From a virus: a DNA stretch of 42,622 nucleotides. Under the pieces are notes generated by a model, which searched no databases, was not told the origin of the DNA, and was given only the letters and a program-made list of their open reading frames with translations. Shown here in pieces: positions 30,170 through 38,079 of this stretch (position 1 is the stretch's first letter; each line of letters starts with the position of its first letter). Made by a program: the position numbers and the translations under genes. The stretch spans positions 1-42,622 of the IMG/VR virus record IMGVR_UViG_3300042560_001019; one strand, written 5' to 3'.

Positions 30170-31525
30170 CTAGTACACCCTTCGCATTCCTCGCACCACA
30201 CGCCCCGCACTGCCGCGCTCCACGGCATACCGGCGGTGCACCACATAGCCCAACGCATCGGCCATGTGGTCGTGTCCGGTCTCCTTATCCGGCAGCCCCT
30301 TGTCGTCGTATGCCTGCAGCTCCAAGCTCTCGATCGTCTTTCGGCACCTCGGATGAACCCAGAGGCGGGTCTGGCCGTGGCCGTTCTCTAGTAGTGCCTG
30401 CACGGCCGCGACGCGGTCCCGGATCGGAGGGTTCGCCGCGGGTGACTGGTTGCTGATCCCGTAGCTCTGCAGGATCGCCACATCCGACCGGCTGGAATTG
30501 GTCGAGCGGTTCGCACCTGACGCGTCAGGATGGCCGAGGATCTGCGCCCGTGGGTAGCGGCTGCGGATCTCCTGCCCCATGGCATCGGTGTCATGGGCAC
30601 CGGCGATCTCATCCCAGACCCACAGCTGCCCTTTGCGCTCGACTGCCAACACCGCATTGCAGTTGCCGATGTTGAAGTCGCAACCCATCAGCAGGACCTC
30701 ATCGTCCAGGTCCGGTTCGTCGAATGCGACGACGTGCAGGTCCCGCCGGAAGCGGTCGTAGACCATCCCGGCGGTCAGGTTGACGAACTCACCGTCGAGG
30801 TAGGCCCGCAGCAGATTGGGGTCGTAGTTGGCCTGCAGGCGCTCGATGAAGTCCGGCGGCAGGTGTGGATTGTCGGTCGTGCGCATCCGCACCAGGCGAC
30901 GATCGGCCCGACCTTCTGCCTCATCTGAGGCAAACGTTTTCCACATCCACCGGAAGCCCTCCGGTGTCGAGGCTGCCGCGAACTGACGGACGTTACCGGC
31001 CCGCAGGCGGCCGAGGATCTTTGGGAAGGCCCGCGCTGCAATGCTGGGCGCGACGGTGTCGATCTCATCGGCCAGCACCCACGCGAGGTTCAAACCAATG
31101 ATCCGGGTCCAGTTCTCAAACGACCGGCACAGGATCTTGGTGGCCCCGCCCGGCAGCATCAGCACGTACTCCGGCAGGGGCGACGACCGGAAGGTGTAGG
31201 GGATGCCGTAGGACTCCAGGAAGCTGTCGAACTCCGGCAGCCAAATGTCCCGGATCAGCGGCCCTGTGGGCTCCAGGACGGCCCCCTGGAAGCCAGGGTT
31301 GAGCATTGCCATGGCCACCGCCTTGGCGCATAGCGCATGGGTCTTGCCGGCGCCATAGCCTGCGGAACACCCGAGGATCTCGACCTGCGAATCCTGAACG
31401 AAGTCCCGCTGTCGTGGGTGCAGATCGTCAATGATCGCCGCGAGGGTGGCATCAGCATCAAAAAAGGCAGTCTCCTCATCAAATGCGAGGAGACTGCCTG
31501 GATCTTGACAATCGAGCAGCCCCAT
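30170..31525 (-). CDS. Terminase large subunit
   Basis: A 451-residue packaging motor. ATPase: Walker A-like GCSAGYGAGKTHALCAKAVA near residues 53-72, Walker B WVLADEIDTVAP near 145-156, and the coupling region FAAASTPEGFRWMW. Nuclease domain: CDFNIGNCNAVLAVERKGQL near 270-290 and C-terminal HDHMADALGYVVHRRY with acidic residues. It cuts and pumps DNA into the prohead. The start overlaps the acidic protein gene (TGATG). Confidence 0.9.
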   Translation of the reverse strand: MGLLDCQDPGSLLAFDEETAFFDADATLAAIIDDLHPRQRDFVQDSQVEILGCSAGYGAGKTHALCAKAVAMAMLNPGFQGAVLEPTGPLIRDIWLPEFDSFLESYGIPYTFRSSPLPEYVLMLPGGATKILCRSFENWTRIIGLNLAWVLADEIDTVAPSIAARAFPKILGRLRAGNVRQFAAASTPEGFRWMWKTFASDEAEGRADRRLVRMRTTDNPHLPPDFIERLQANYDPNLLRAYLDGEFVNLTAGMVYDRFRRDLHVVAFDEPDLDDEVLLMGCDFNIGNCNAVLAVERKGQLWVWDEIAGAHDTDAMGQEIRSRYPRAQILGHPDASGANRSTNSSRSDVAILQSYGISNQSPAANPPIRDRVAAVQALLENGHGQTRLWVHPRCRKTIESLELQAYDDKGLPDKETGHDHMADALGYVVHRRYAVERGSAGRVVRGMRRVY

Positions 31526-31731
31526 CAGGCAGCCATGAGGCCACAGGCGGGCGATTCGGCCTCGTCGTCGTCGTCCTCGTCCTCGCAGACCTCGTCCTCG
31601 TCGTCGTCGTCCTCGTAGGCGCCAACGATCAGGGCGTGCTGAGCGACCGCGAGGGCAGCGATCATCTCGGCAACGGTGGCCTCCTGCTCATCGACGATGA
31701 TGGTGTCGAGCAGCTCAACGAAAGTCGCCAC
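31525..31731 (-). CDS. Acidic-tailed small protein between terminase subunits
   Basis: A 68-residue protein starting at GTG 31731 (ATFVELLDTIIVDEQEATVA) with a helical N-terminus and a run of Asp/Glu (EDDDDEDEVCEDEDDDDEAE) encoded by a GTC/CTC-rich tract at about 31560-31620. The start is set by the leader GGCACCGAACCACCGCC. An acidic tail could mimic DNA or bind a basic partner such as terminase. No family recognised. Confidence 0.55.
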   Translation of the reverse strand: MATFVELLDTIIVDEQEATVAEMIAALAVAQHALIVGAYEDDDDEDEVCEDEDDDDEAESPACGLMAA

Positions 31732-31756
31732 GGCGGTGGTTCGGTGCCCCACCAGT

Positions 31757-32077
31757 CTAGGCCTTCGTCCGTGCAATACCGCTGGCCTTGTCGATGCAAC
31801 CCAGCGCCACCATCAGATTGCCATCCCGTCGCGCCTGCATCTGCAGCGTCTCCAGTTGCGCCAGCTGAATCGCGGCATACGTCGGTCGTGGGATGTCCCA
31901 GTCGTTGCAGATCTGCAATCGTGCCGCCTGCAGCATCGACCCCGCCAGCGTCTGGCTGTAACCCCACTCCTGGCACGCGTGCCTCACGCACTCACGCCCG
32001 CTGAGTCCACGGCAGATCATGTCTGCCATGGCGGTGATGTGATCATCACGCAGATCAGCAGGAACGATCTGTCCCAT
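31757..32077 (-). CDS. Terminase small subunit
   Basis: A 106-residue protein. An N-terminal helix-turn-helix-like segment (DHITAMADMICRGLSGRECV, RHACQEWGYSQTLAGSMLQA) is followed by a helical oligomerisation-like region (AAIQLAQLETLQMQARRDGN) and LMVALGCIDKASGI. Position just upstream of the large subunit and this architecture fit the DNA-recognition subunit. It would bind the pac site, whose location I cannot see. Confidence 0.75.
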   Translation of the reverse strand: MGQIVPADLRDDHITAMADMICRGLSGRECVRHACQEWGYSQTLAGSMLQAARLQICNDWDIPRPTYAAIQLAQLETLQMQARRDGNLMVALGCIDKASGIARTKA

Positions 32078-32089
32078 CGGCGGTAATCG

Positions 32090-32326
32090 TTAAGCGCAGC
32101 CTACAGCGGCCTGCAGGGAGTCCAGGACAAGGGGCGGCAGGTCAGCCGTCGCCGGATCCATCGCGCGTGGGTTCCAGCGGCCCTGAGACGGCTCCCAGAC
32201 GGCGAGGGTCTCCAGGGTGCAGCGGCCACCATCGCGGCGGTGCTCGACCACGAACGCCGGGACGGTCATCGGCAGTTGCGTGACGCGGTAACCGGCGTGG
32301 TCACAGAGAAGGCGGAAGAGGGCCAT
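32090..32326 (-). CDS. Hypothetical protein, first gene of the leftward arm
   Basis: A 78-residue protein, MALFRLLCDHAGYRVTQLPM then FVVEHRRDGGRCTLETLAVW, resembling small beta-rich accessory proteins. The ATG at 32326 follows the leader GGTTCACCAGACCACCGC; a longer in-frame start at 32401 is rejected because it runs through the repeat region. A possible -10 hexamer TACGCT sits at 32355-32350. It directly borders the divergent control region. Confidence 0.5.
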   Translation of the reverse strand: MALFRLLCDHAGYRVTQLPMTVPAFVVEHRRDGGRCTLETLAVWEPSQGRWNPRAMDPATADLPPLVLDSLQAAVGCA

Positions 32327-32386
32327 GCGGTGGTCTGGTGAACCCACCCAGCGTAGCCAGCCGCTATTGAGAACCACCCCCCCGTC

Positions 32387-32630
32387 TGCCATACCTGGCA
32401 TACCTAGCCATACCTCCCCCTATATTCCCCTACACGCCCCTATATACGTGTCCTGACACCCTTACCCCCCCCCTTAACACCGATTAGAAAATAGGTATGG
32501 TAGGTATGGCAGGTCTGACGCCGCTAGTCGCTGACTGGCTTTTCAGCGATGGGGTAGGTATGCCAGAGGTATGCCAGGCATGGCAGCGCTGCCATACCTC
32601 AGGTCCATTCTCAATAAGGCAGGTGTGGCA
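32387..32630. promoter_or_regulatory. Divergent control region with about ten AGGTATGSCA repeats (operator or origin)
   Basis: In the 367-bp gene-free stretch 32327-32693, a 10-bp unit recurs. Minus-strand copies lie at 32396-32387, 32405-32396, 32415-32406 and 32599-32590. Plus-strand copies or near copies lie at 32493, 32502, 32556, 32567, 32576 and 32621. Most adjacent copies are 9-11 bp apart, about one helical turn. Copies at 32576-32599 form a near-perfect inverted repeat around GCAGCGCTGC. Between the clusters lie T/A-bearing pyrimidine-rich sequence (32416-32460), a poly-C run and an AT-rich GATTAGAAAATAG. This suits multiple RHH operators, an iteron-type replication origin, or both. 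Confidence 0.75.
32529..32548. other. Hairpin within the control region
   Basis: CGCTGA (32529-32534) and TCAGCG (32543-32548) form a perfect 6-bp stem with loop CTGGCTTT, lying between two repeat clusters. A structural mark in an origin or the leader of a transcript is possible. Confidence 0.5.
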
Positions 32631-32643
32631 GGCCTCCTGTCCG

Positions 32644-32671
32644 TTGCGGCAATGATCCGGAGTGCTACGGT
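32644..32671 (+). promoter_or_regulatory. Promoter for the RHH/primase operon
   Basis: TTGCGG at 32644-32649 and TACGGT at 32666-32671 are 16 bp apart. A leader GGGTCCTCACCGACGACCGCC then leads to GTG at 32694, similar to other CACC-type leaders. A repeat copy ends 14 bp upstream of the -35, well placed for repression or activation by the RHH protein. Confidence 0.5.
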
Positions 32672-32693
32672 GGGTCCTCACCGACGACCGCCT

Positions 32694-32843
32694 GTGTACC
32701 AGCACGTGAGTATCAAGCTGCCCTTAGATTTCCTGGAATGGGCGGAGGCCAAGGCGCGGCAGAAGCGCCAGACGCGGAGCGCGATCATTCGGGACGCGAT
32801 CCTGGAGGCCATGAACAGGGACCAGCAGCCCGCACGGGTCTGA
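32694..32843 (+). CDS. Ribbon-helix-helix DNA-binding regulator
   Basis: A 49-residue protein. HVSIKLPLDFLEWAEAKARQ, then KRQTRSAIIRDAILEAMNRD is a textbook RHH (Arc/CopG/MetJ-like) fold: beta strand VSIKLP, two helices, and turn QTRSA. The GTG at 32694 is preferred because it gives a strand near the N-terminus and follows the promoter; an ATG at 32652 would extend it by 14 residues but overlaps the promoter. It probably binds the AGGTATGSCA repeats immediately upstream as an autoregulator and switch between arms. Confidence 0.75.
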   Translation: MYQHVSIKLPLDFLEWAEAKARQKRQTRSAIIRDAILEAMNRDQQPARV

Positions 32844-32844
32844 G

Positions 32845-34977
32845 ATGGGGGCGATCATTGATGCCGCCCGAGGCCGCTGGCCTCAGGTGCTGGCGGATCT
32901 TGGCGGCCTGACGGAAAAGCACCTGAGCGGTCGGCATGGGCCGTGCCCGCTGTGTGAGGGAACGGACCGGTTTCGGTTTGATGACCAGGGAGGGACCGGG
33001 AGCTGGTTCTGCAACCAATGCGGGGGGAAGGACCAACGCGGTGGTGGCGGGTCAGGGCTTGAGCTGCTGGCCCGGAAGCGCGGCTGGACGCCCCGGGAAG
33101 CCCTGAGACACGTCGGCCGGTACCTTGACACTCCCGACACCCCAGAGGCCCCGCGCAAGGCCCCAGAGACGCCATGGCGGCAACCGGAGCGCCCACCAGC
33201 CGATGCACCGCCTCCGGCCCTGGATCGTGGCGCTACGGCCCGCTGGTGTTACCGGGACGCCAGTGGAGCGCCCCTGTTCTGGATTCTGCGGCTGGAGCTG
33301 AGCAACGGCGCCAGGGCATATCCGCATGTGGTGTGGCTTGATGGCGGCTGGCACCGGCCGAACAAGCGCCGTGATGGGTTCAGCTGCGATTGGCCCACGC
33401 CACGGCCGCTCTATGGCCTCCCAGACCTCACAGAACGACCTGAGGCGCCGGTGCTGGTGGTCGAGGGTGAGAAGACCGCCGACGCGGCGCGTGAGCTATT
33501 GCCCGACTGGGTGGTGGTGACGTGGTCGAACGGGGCCAAGAGTCACGGCAAGGCCGACTGGTCGCCGCTGCGGAACCGTGACTGCTGGCTGGCACCAGAC
33601 AACGACCTGGACGGCCGAAACGCCATGGCCGCGGTGGGTGACGTGCTGCGGGGTCAAGGGTGCCGGGTGCAGGTGGTCGGGCCACCACCGGAGGCCACTG
33701 AGGGATGGGACCTGGCCGATGCGCGGGACTGGAGCACGGCGCAGACAGAGGAATGGCTGAGGGGAGCGCAAGCGGTCGAGGGCAAACAGTTCGATGGGCT
33801 GATCCGCAGGCGAACGAGTGATGAACCCAAGGCGCTGGATGCAGGGCTGCTGCTGGCGATGCTGCGGGTGAAGGCATCGGACGGGCAGACGTTGCGGTAC
33901 AACACCTTTAATCAGACGATTGAGCTGAACGGCGAGGCGATTGAAGGGATCGAGCGGTTCTACCTGAAGCTGGCAGATATGGGCTACACGATCAAAAAAC
34001 AGATGGCGCAGGATTGCCTGGTTGAGATCGCGAAGGAATACAAATACGACCCGGTGAGAATGTACCTTGAGCACGTTGAAGCCACGGCAGAACCGGCCTA
34101 TATCGACCAGCTGGCGACGACCTACCTACGGCCTGAAGATGCGGCCCTGAATGAACCGACCCTGTATGACGCGATGATTAAGGCCACCTTGATCGGTGCG
34201 GTGCGGCGGGCATTGGAGCCAGGCTGCAAGCATGACACGTGCTGCGTGATTGCTGGTGTCCAGGGTGCACGCAAGTCAGCATTCTGGCAGGTGCTGGGTG
34301 GGCCATTCTTCAGTGATCAGTTGAGCACGCTGCAGAAGTTGACTGATGAGCAGCTGAAGCTGCATCGGAGCTGGATCATGGAATGGCCGGAGCTTGACCA
34401 CATCATGAGCCGCGGCCATTCGGGACAGATTAAGGCATTCATCACGACCCAGCGGGACCTGTTCCGTGCACCATATGGGGCAGCAGTGGAGGAACACCCA
34501 CGGCGTGGGATCATCGTGGCAACGGTGAATAAGACCGATGGCTTGCTGATCGATGACACGGGCAACCGTAGGTTCTGGATCATCCCGACGACCTTGAGCG
34601 AGGATAACCAGATCAATACGGCAGGGTTACAACGTGAGCGTGATGCGATCTGGTGCGCAGCGGTGAAGGCATACCGGAGGGGCGAGAGCAGCTTCTTGCC
34701 GGTCCATCTGCTGCGGCAGGTCAGAGAGGAGAACGAGAACTACGTGACGGAGTCGCCATGGATGGCGGCAGTACAGGAATGGATCAAAGCGCCAGTGAAT
34801 GCCGGGCGGCCACTGACCACGGAAGTCCTACTGAAAGAGGCGATCCAGAAGCCAGTGGGGCAGCAGAACCGGGCGGATCAGATGATGGTGGGCGACATTC
34901 TACGGCGGCTGGGATATTCCAAGACACGAAAGCTGGTCAACGGTCGTCGTGAGTGCCATTACACGCTTGATCCTTGA
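32845..34977 (+). CDS. Primase-helicase (zinc-binding, TOPRIM, VirE-like ATPase)
   Basis: A 710-residue replication protein. The N-terminal zinc-binding domain has CPLCEGTDRFRFDDQ and WFCNQCGGKD (residues about 34-62). TOPRIM follows with LVVEGEKTADAARELL, SNGAKSHGKADWSPLR and LAPDNDLDGRNAMAAV (about 200-270). The C-terminal VirE/D5-like ATPase has Walker A-like IAGVQGARKSAFWQVLGG, IMEWPELDHI and IIVATVNKTDGLLIDDTGNR. It would make primers and unwind DNA at the nearby control region. It starts one base after the RHH gene; its 3' end overlaps the convergent nuclease by 41 bp. Confidence 0.9.
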   Translation: MGAIIDAARGRWPQVLADLGGLTEKHLSGRHGPCPLCEGTDRFRFDDQGGTGSWFCNQCGGKDQRGGGGSGLELLARKRGWTPREALRHVGRYLDTPDTPEAPRKAPETPWRQPERPPADAPPPALDRGATARWCYRDASGAPLFWILRLELSNGARAYPHVVWLDGGWHRPNKRRDGFSCDWPTPRPLYGLPDLTERPEAPVLVVEGEKTADAARELLPDWVVVTWSNGAKSHGKADWSPLRNRDCWLAPDNDLDGRNAMAAVGDVLRGQGCRVQVVGPPPEATEGWDLADARDWSTAQTEEWLRGAQAVEGKQFDGLIRRRTSDEPKALDAGLLLAMLRVKASDGQTLRYNTFNQTIELNGEAIEGIERFYLKLADMGYTIKKQMAQDCLVEIAKEYKYDPVRMYLEHVEATAEPAYIDQLATTYLRPEDAALNEPTLYDAMIKATLIGAVRRALEPGCKHDTCCVIAGVQGARKSAFWQVLGGPFFSDQLSTLQKLTDEQLKLHRSWIMEWPELDHIMSRGHSGQIKAFITTQRDLFRAPYGAAVEEHPRRGIIVATVNKTDGLLIDDTGNRRFWIIPTTLSEDNQINTAGLQRERDAIWCAAVKAYRRGESSFLPVHLLRQVREENENYVTESPWMAAVQEWIKAPVNAGRPLTTEVLLKEAIQKPVGQQNRADQMMVGDILRRLGYSKTRKLVNGRRECHYTLDP

Positions 34978-35254
34978 CGACCTGCACCTCAAAGCCCAGG
35001 TCGCGCAGCTCCTGGATTCGGTGCTCCTGAATGGGTGACAGGCGCCCACGGGAGGCCTTGACTTCGACGAACAGGATGCCGCGGTCGGGATGGCATAGGA
35101 GAAGATCCGGCAGACCTGCGACGGAGGTACGCAGGAGCCGGATCACATACCAACCGTCGGCCTTGTATTGCTTAACCAACATTGCCTGAAAGGCTGCCTC
35201 GGTCCGCTCTGAAGTGGGCTGCGGTATAGGACTCCTTCGCCCGGACTTTGTCAT
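34937..35254 (-). CDS. VRR-NUC domain nuclease
   Basis: A 105-residue protein. TEAAFQAMLVKQYKADGWYV, then SVAGLPDLLLC and GILFVEVKASRGRLSPIQEH give the VRR-NUC core: E...Q helix, PD, and ExK catalytic residues. The ATG at 35254 keeps the conserved first helix; ATG at 35182 is a shorter alternative. It overlaps the helicase gene by 83 bases and the convergent primase gene by 41. It probably acts with the adjacent helicase on branched or broken DNA. Confidence 0.8.
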   Translation of the reverse strand: MTKSGRRSPIPQPTSERTEAAFQAMLVKQYKADGWYVIRLLRTSVAGLPDLLLCHPDRGILFVEVKASRGRLSPIQEHRIQELRDLGFEVQVVKDQACNGTHDDR

Positions 35255-36440
35255 AGACCTTCAGTTCGAGGGAGTTGGCTGCAAGGATCCAGTGTACGCG
35301 CGGCGGGACGGTACGACCAAGGGCCGAGGCACGGTCGCGGCCTTGCAGGTAGGACAGGGCGGAGTAGTCGATGCCGAGGAAGACGAGATCATCGGCAGGC
35401 GAGAGGTTGACCCCTTCCCGTGAGGCCTGGACCTGCCCGATGAAGACGGAATCAGGCCGTGCGGCGAACTCCTCGGGCGAGTCGGTGGCCAGCGTGCCAT
35501 AGGCCTGCCGGAGCATGACCCCTTCGGCATGGAAGCAATAGAGGACCGCAAGACGCCCCCTAAACCTGTTGCGGATGTAGTCGACCTTGCTGGTGTCAAA
35601 AATGATTCCAGTCCCACAGGCGTTCTCTGGAATCACGGTGCCGCTATACATCTGCCTGAGCTTCTGCATCTGCTTGGCTGCGGTGTCAGCGACGACGGGC
35701 CAGCCCGTGCCAACGGTGACCACGTCATCGCGCATGAGCTTGCCGGTGTCGGCATAGGTCTGGGGGGCCATCCGCACCTGATGAACCTGCTCGATGATCT
35801 GGGTCTGAAAGCCGGCCTGCTGCTGGGTGATGCGCACCATGTGAGGTGCCAGATCAGCCATGATGAGCGCTTCATTGGCGTCGGAGTAGTCGTTGACCTC
35901 CTGACCGGTGCCAACCCTACGGGTGCGGACGTTGACGTAGCCCGCGGCGGCCCACTTGTAGAAGCTGCTCTGCTGCCATGGGACGGCGGTGGAGAGGCCA
36001 GCGGCGGAGGCAATGCGGATCTGGTGGTAGAGCTGCGAGAGGGATTCGGGTGAGGGTGTCCCGGAGAGCAGGATGCAACGGTCGTAGGTGAGCCGTGCCA
36101 CCTGTCGCGCCCGCAGGGAGGCCTTCGGGTAGGCCCCGAGGCAGTGGGCCTCATCAAGGATCAGCAGGTCGTAATGGCCCAGGAGCTTGTGGACCTGCTC
36201 GTAGTTGGTGACGTGCACCCGGTCGGTGAGGCCGAGGGCGTCCCGGTCCGCCTCGATGGAGGCGATGGCCTTCTTCTTGGTGAGGAACAGGCACCGCGTG
36301 ACCCCCAGGCGCCGGGCGACCTCAAGGACGGTCAGGGTCTTGCCGACGCGCACTTCACCGGCAAGGTAGGCCCAGCCGTCACGGAAGACGCGGGTGAGCA
36401 GGTCGTCTGCGGCGGTGAGCTGGTGTGGTCGTAGGTCCAT
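35172..36440 (-). CDS. SF2 DNA helicase paired with VRR-NUC nuclease
   Basis: A 422-residue protein. MDLRPHQLTAADDLLTRVFR supplies the Q-motif-like opening, motif I is AGEVRVGKTLTVLEVARRLG, motif II LLILDEAHCLGA, motif III LLSGTPSP, and motif VI-like YLQGRDRASALGR near the C-terminus. It is a SNF2/DEAH-type helicase. The ATG at 36440 was preferred; the frame is open upstream to about 36578 but would run over the promoter region of the rightward genes. It runs opposite to the surrounding early genes. Confidence 0.8.
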   Translation of the reverse strand: MDLRPHQLTAADDLLTRVFRDGWAYLAGEVRVGKTLTVLEVARRLGVTRCLFLTKKKAIASIEADRDALGLTDRVHVTNYEQVHKLLGHYDLLILDEAHCLGAYPKASLRARQVARLTYDRCILLSGTPSPESLSQLYHQIRIASAAGLSTAVPWQQSSFYKWAAAGYVNVRTRRVGTGQEVNDYSDANEALIMADLAPHMVRITQQQAGFQTQIIEQVHQVRMAPQTYADTGKLMRDDVVTVGTGWPVVADTAAKQMQKLRQMYSGTVIPENACGTGIIFDTSKVDYIRNRFRGRLAVLYCFHAEGVMLRQAYGTLATDSPEEFAARPDSVFIGQVQASREGVNLSPADDLVFLGIDYSALSYLQGRDRASALGRTVPPRVHWILAANSLELKVYDKVRAKESYTAAHFRADRGSLSGNVG

Positions 36441-36503
36441 TGTGAAGATTCTCGGTGCTAAGCGGTGGCGATCCCCGCTCAGCCATGGTAGTCTGTGAAC
36501 ACA

Positions 36504-36542
36504 GGCGAGGGAACCCCCGCCACCCACCACCACCGACCAGCC
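36504..36542 (+). promoter_or_regulatory. Hairpin plus CACC-rich leader
   Basis: GGCGAGG (36504-36510) pairs with CCCCGCC (36515-36521, one mismatch) around GAAC, followed by ACCCACCACCACCGACCAGCC and the ATG at 36543. A TAGTCT hexamer just upstream (about 36489) may be a -10 element. Confidence 0.45.
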
Positions 36543-36770
36543 ATGACCTACACCCTCACTCGCCCTGAGACCAAGCACACTCCTGCCGCTCGTTGCATCT
36601 TCAAGCCATACACCAACGATTCAGGTAAAACGTGGGTCGAAGTAAGCATGCTTCATCTCACTAACGCGGGATGGGGCAGCACCATGGGCCGCGGTGAAGG
36701 TGTTTATAGCGTCAAACATGCCCGAGAGTTCTATTCATCGCTGATCCAGCGTGGGTTTGTTGCCGCCTGA
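36543..36770 (+). CDS. Hypothetical early protein, 75 residues
   Basis: MTYTLTRPETKHTPAARCIF, then WVEVSMLHLTNAGWGSTMGR and YSVKHAREFYSSLIQRGFVA. A small alpha/beta protein of the size of phage host-takeover peptides. It restarts plus-strand transcription after the minus helicase/nuclease island. No known family recognised. Confidence 0.6.
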   Translation: MTYTLTRPETKHTPAARCIFKPYTNDSGKTWVEVSMLHLTNAGWGSTMGRGEGVYSVKHAREFYSSLIQRGFVAA

Positions 36771-36784
36771 CCCCCCCACGGCCC

Positions 36785-36830
36785 GCCGGGAGCCTATCCC
36801 GGCAACATTCACCACCACCACCCACCACCC
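36785..36830 (+). promoter_or_regulatory. Hairpin plus CACC-rich leader
   Basis: GCCGGGA (36785-36791) and TCCCGGC (36797-36803) form a perfect 7-bp stem with loop GCCTA, followed by AACATTCACCACCACC and further CACC before the ATG at 36831. There is no T-run, so it is not a standard terminator. The leader before 41888 is closely similar. Confidence 0.55.
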
Positions 36831-37073
36831 ATGACCATCCTTCAATCCCGGATTGATAACTTCATCTCTACTGTCAACTGTGGCGATGAAATGATCCTGA
36901 GCCAGCACGGCTCAGTAGAGCAGGGGACCGGCCTGATTCTCGGTTACGGGCACACGGGCTGGTATCTGCTGGACAGCGGCCACCGTGTCGAACTTGGGGC
37001 CACAATTACTTCCCAGGCAATCATGCTCATTGCCGCCGACTGGGCCAGCGATACAGGAGCCGAGCTGGCCTGA
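36831..37073 (+). CDS. Hypothetical early protein, 80 residues
   Basis: MTILQSRIDNFISTVNCGDE, then GLILGYGHTGWYLLDSGHRV and SQAIMLIAADWASDTG. It resembles the 85-residue protein at 39275 in its opening (helix followed by a GD-(E/S)---S strand), so the two may belong to one small paralogous family in this phage. Function unknown. Confidence 0.6.
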   Translation: MTILQSRIDNFISTVNCGDEMILSQHGSVEQGTGLILGYGHTGWYLLDSGHRVELGATITSQAIMLIAADWASDTGAELA

Positions 37074-37102
37074 CCACCATCCACCACCACCATTCACCAC
37101 CC

Positions 37103-37288
37103 ATGACCAAATACCAAGCGACCTACGCGATGGCCGTCCAGATCGTCGTTGAGCTTGAGGAAGACGACATCGAGCGTGCACAAGAGGAGGCCCGGCTGAT
37201 CGTGCCATCGGTCGAGCTGGCCAACCTGCGCGGCCGTGCCTGGATCGACGACACCGCCACCCTTGCGCCGATGGTGACCGCACGATGA
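37103..37288 (+). CDS. Hypothetical early protein, 61 residues
   Basis: YQATYAMAVQIVVELEEDDI then ERAQEEARLIVPSVELANLR: a beta strand followed by an acidic helix, the layout of small accessory partners in phage recombination modules. The start follows the leader CACCACCACCATTCACCACCC. It overlaps the nuclease gene by ATGA, suggesting stoichiometric coupling with it. Confidence 0.6.
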   Translation: MTKYQATYAMAVQIVVELEEDDIERAQEEARLIVPSVELANLRGRAWIDDTATLAPMVTAR

Positions 37289-38073
37289 ACCCCGCTGCAT
37301 ACCACGCACACCCAGCCCTGTCGGCCACGCGGCTCAAGCGTGCCCTCAGCGGCACCGCCCGTAAGTTCCACGTCCCGGTCGAGCGCACCGACGCCATGCG
37401 GCAAGGGTCGCTGGTCGACTGCCTGGCACTGACGCCTGACCTGTTCGAGCACCGCTACGTCGTGGCACCTGAAGGCCTCGACCGCCGCACCAAGGATGGC
37501 AAGGCATGGTGGGCGGAGGCCAGCCAAGGCAAGCGCGAGATCATCAGCCATGACTGGCACATCACGGCCGCCAGCATCGTGGTGCACCTCCTCAGTGACC
37601 CAGCGATCCGGCCGCTGATCGATCACGCATCACAGCAGGCCCACTTCTGGTTTGATGCTGATGGTGTTGAGTGCCGGTACCTGCCGGACATTGAGGCGCC
37701 GGGCCTGCTGGTCGACATGAAGAAATCCGCCCGCACCGACCCCCGTGGATTCGCGGCTGACGCCTATGCCCGCGGCTATGACGTGCAGATGGCCCACTAC
37801 CTGCTGGGCCACCTCGACAAGCGCCAGACCGCCGACCTGCCGCGTGTTGGCTTCATCGCCTACGACTGGCACCCGCGGCCTGATGTGGGGCTCTACTGGC
37901 TGCCGGGCGAATGGATTGAGGAGGGCCTGCGCCGTCGCGAGATTGCCAAGGCCCGGGTGTTGGAGTGGGAGGCCCACCTGACCAACACCAGCCATCCAGA
38001 GCAGACGTTGCCCCTACCGCGGTGGGCGGGCTTCGACGGTCCAGCCCCTGAGCTTGCCCCTGAACACTTCTGA
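37285..38073 (+). CDS. RecE-like PD-(D/E)xK exonuclease (DUF3799 type)
   Basis: A 262-residue protein. YHAHPALSATRLKRALSGTA and MRQGSLVDCLALTP form the N-terminal helices. The catalytic centre is YLPDIEAPGLLVDMKKS (PD, then D-x-K), followed by a conserved YDVQMAHYLLG (Q-x3-Y motif of the RecB nuclease family). It would resect double-stranded ends for the Rad52-like annealing protein encoded six bases downstream, forming a two-component recombination system. Confidence 0.85.
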   Translation: MNPAAYHAHPALSATRLKRALSGTARKFHVPVERTDAMRQGSLVDCLALTPDLFEHRYVVAPEGLDRRTKDGKAWWAEASQGKREIISHDWHITAASIVVHLLSDPAIRPLIDHASQQAHFWFDADGVECRYLPDIEAPGLLVDMKKSARTDPRGFAADAYARGYDVQMAHYLLGHLDKRQTADLPRVGFIAYDWHPRPDVGLYWLPGEWIEEGLRRREIAKARVLEWEAHLTNTSHPEQTLPLPRWAGFDGPAPELAPEHF

Positions 38074-38079
38074 ACCGCC

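Noticed and set aside
31560-31620. GTC/CTC microsatellite as a repeat element
   Set aside because: Explained by the Asp/Glu tail of the coding sequence on the minus strand.
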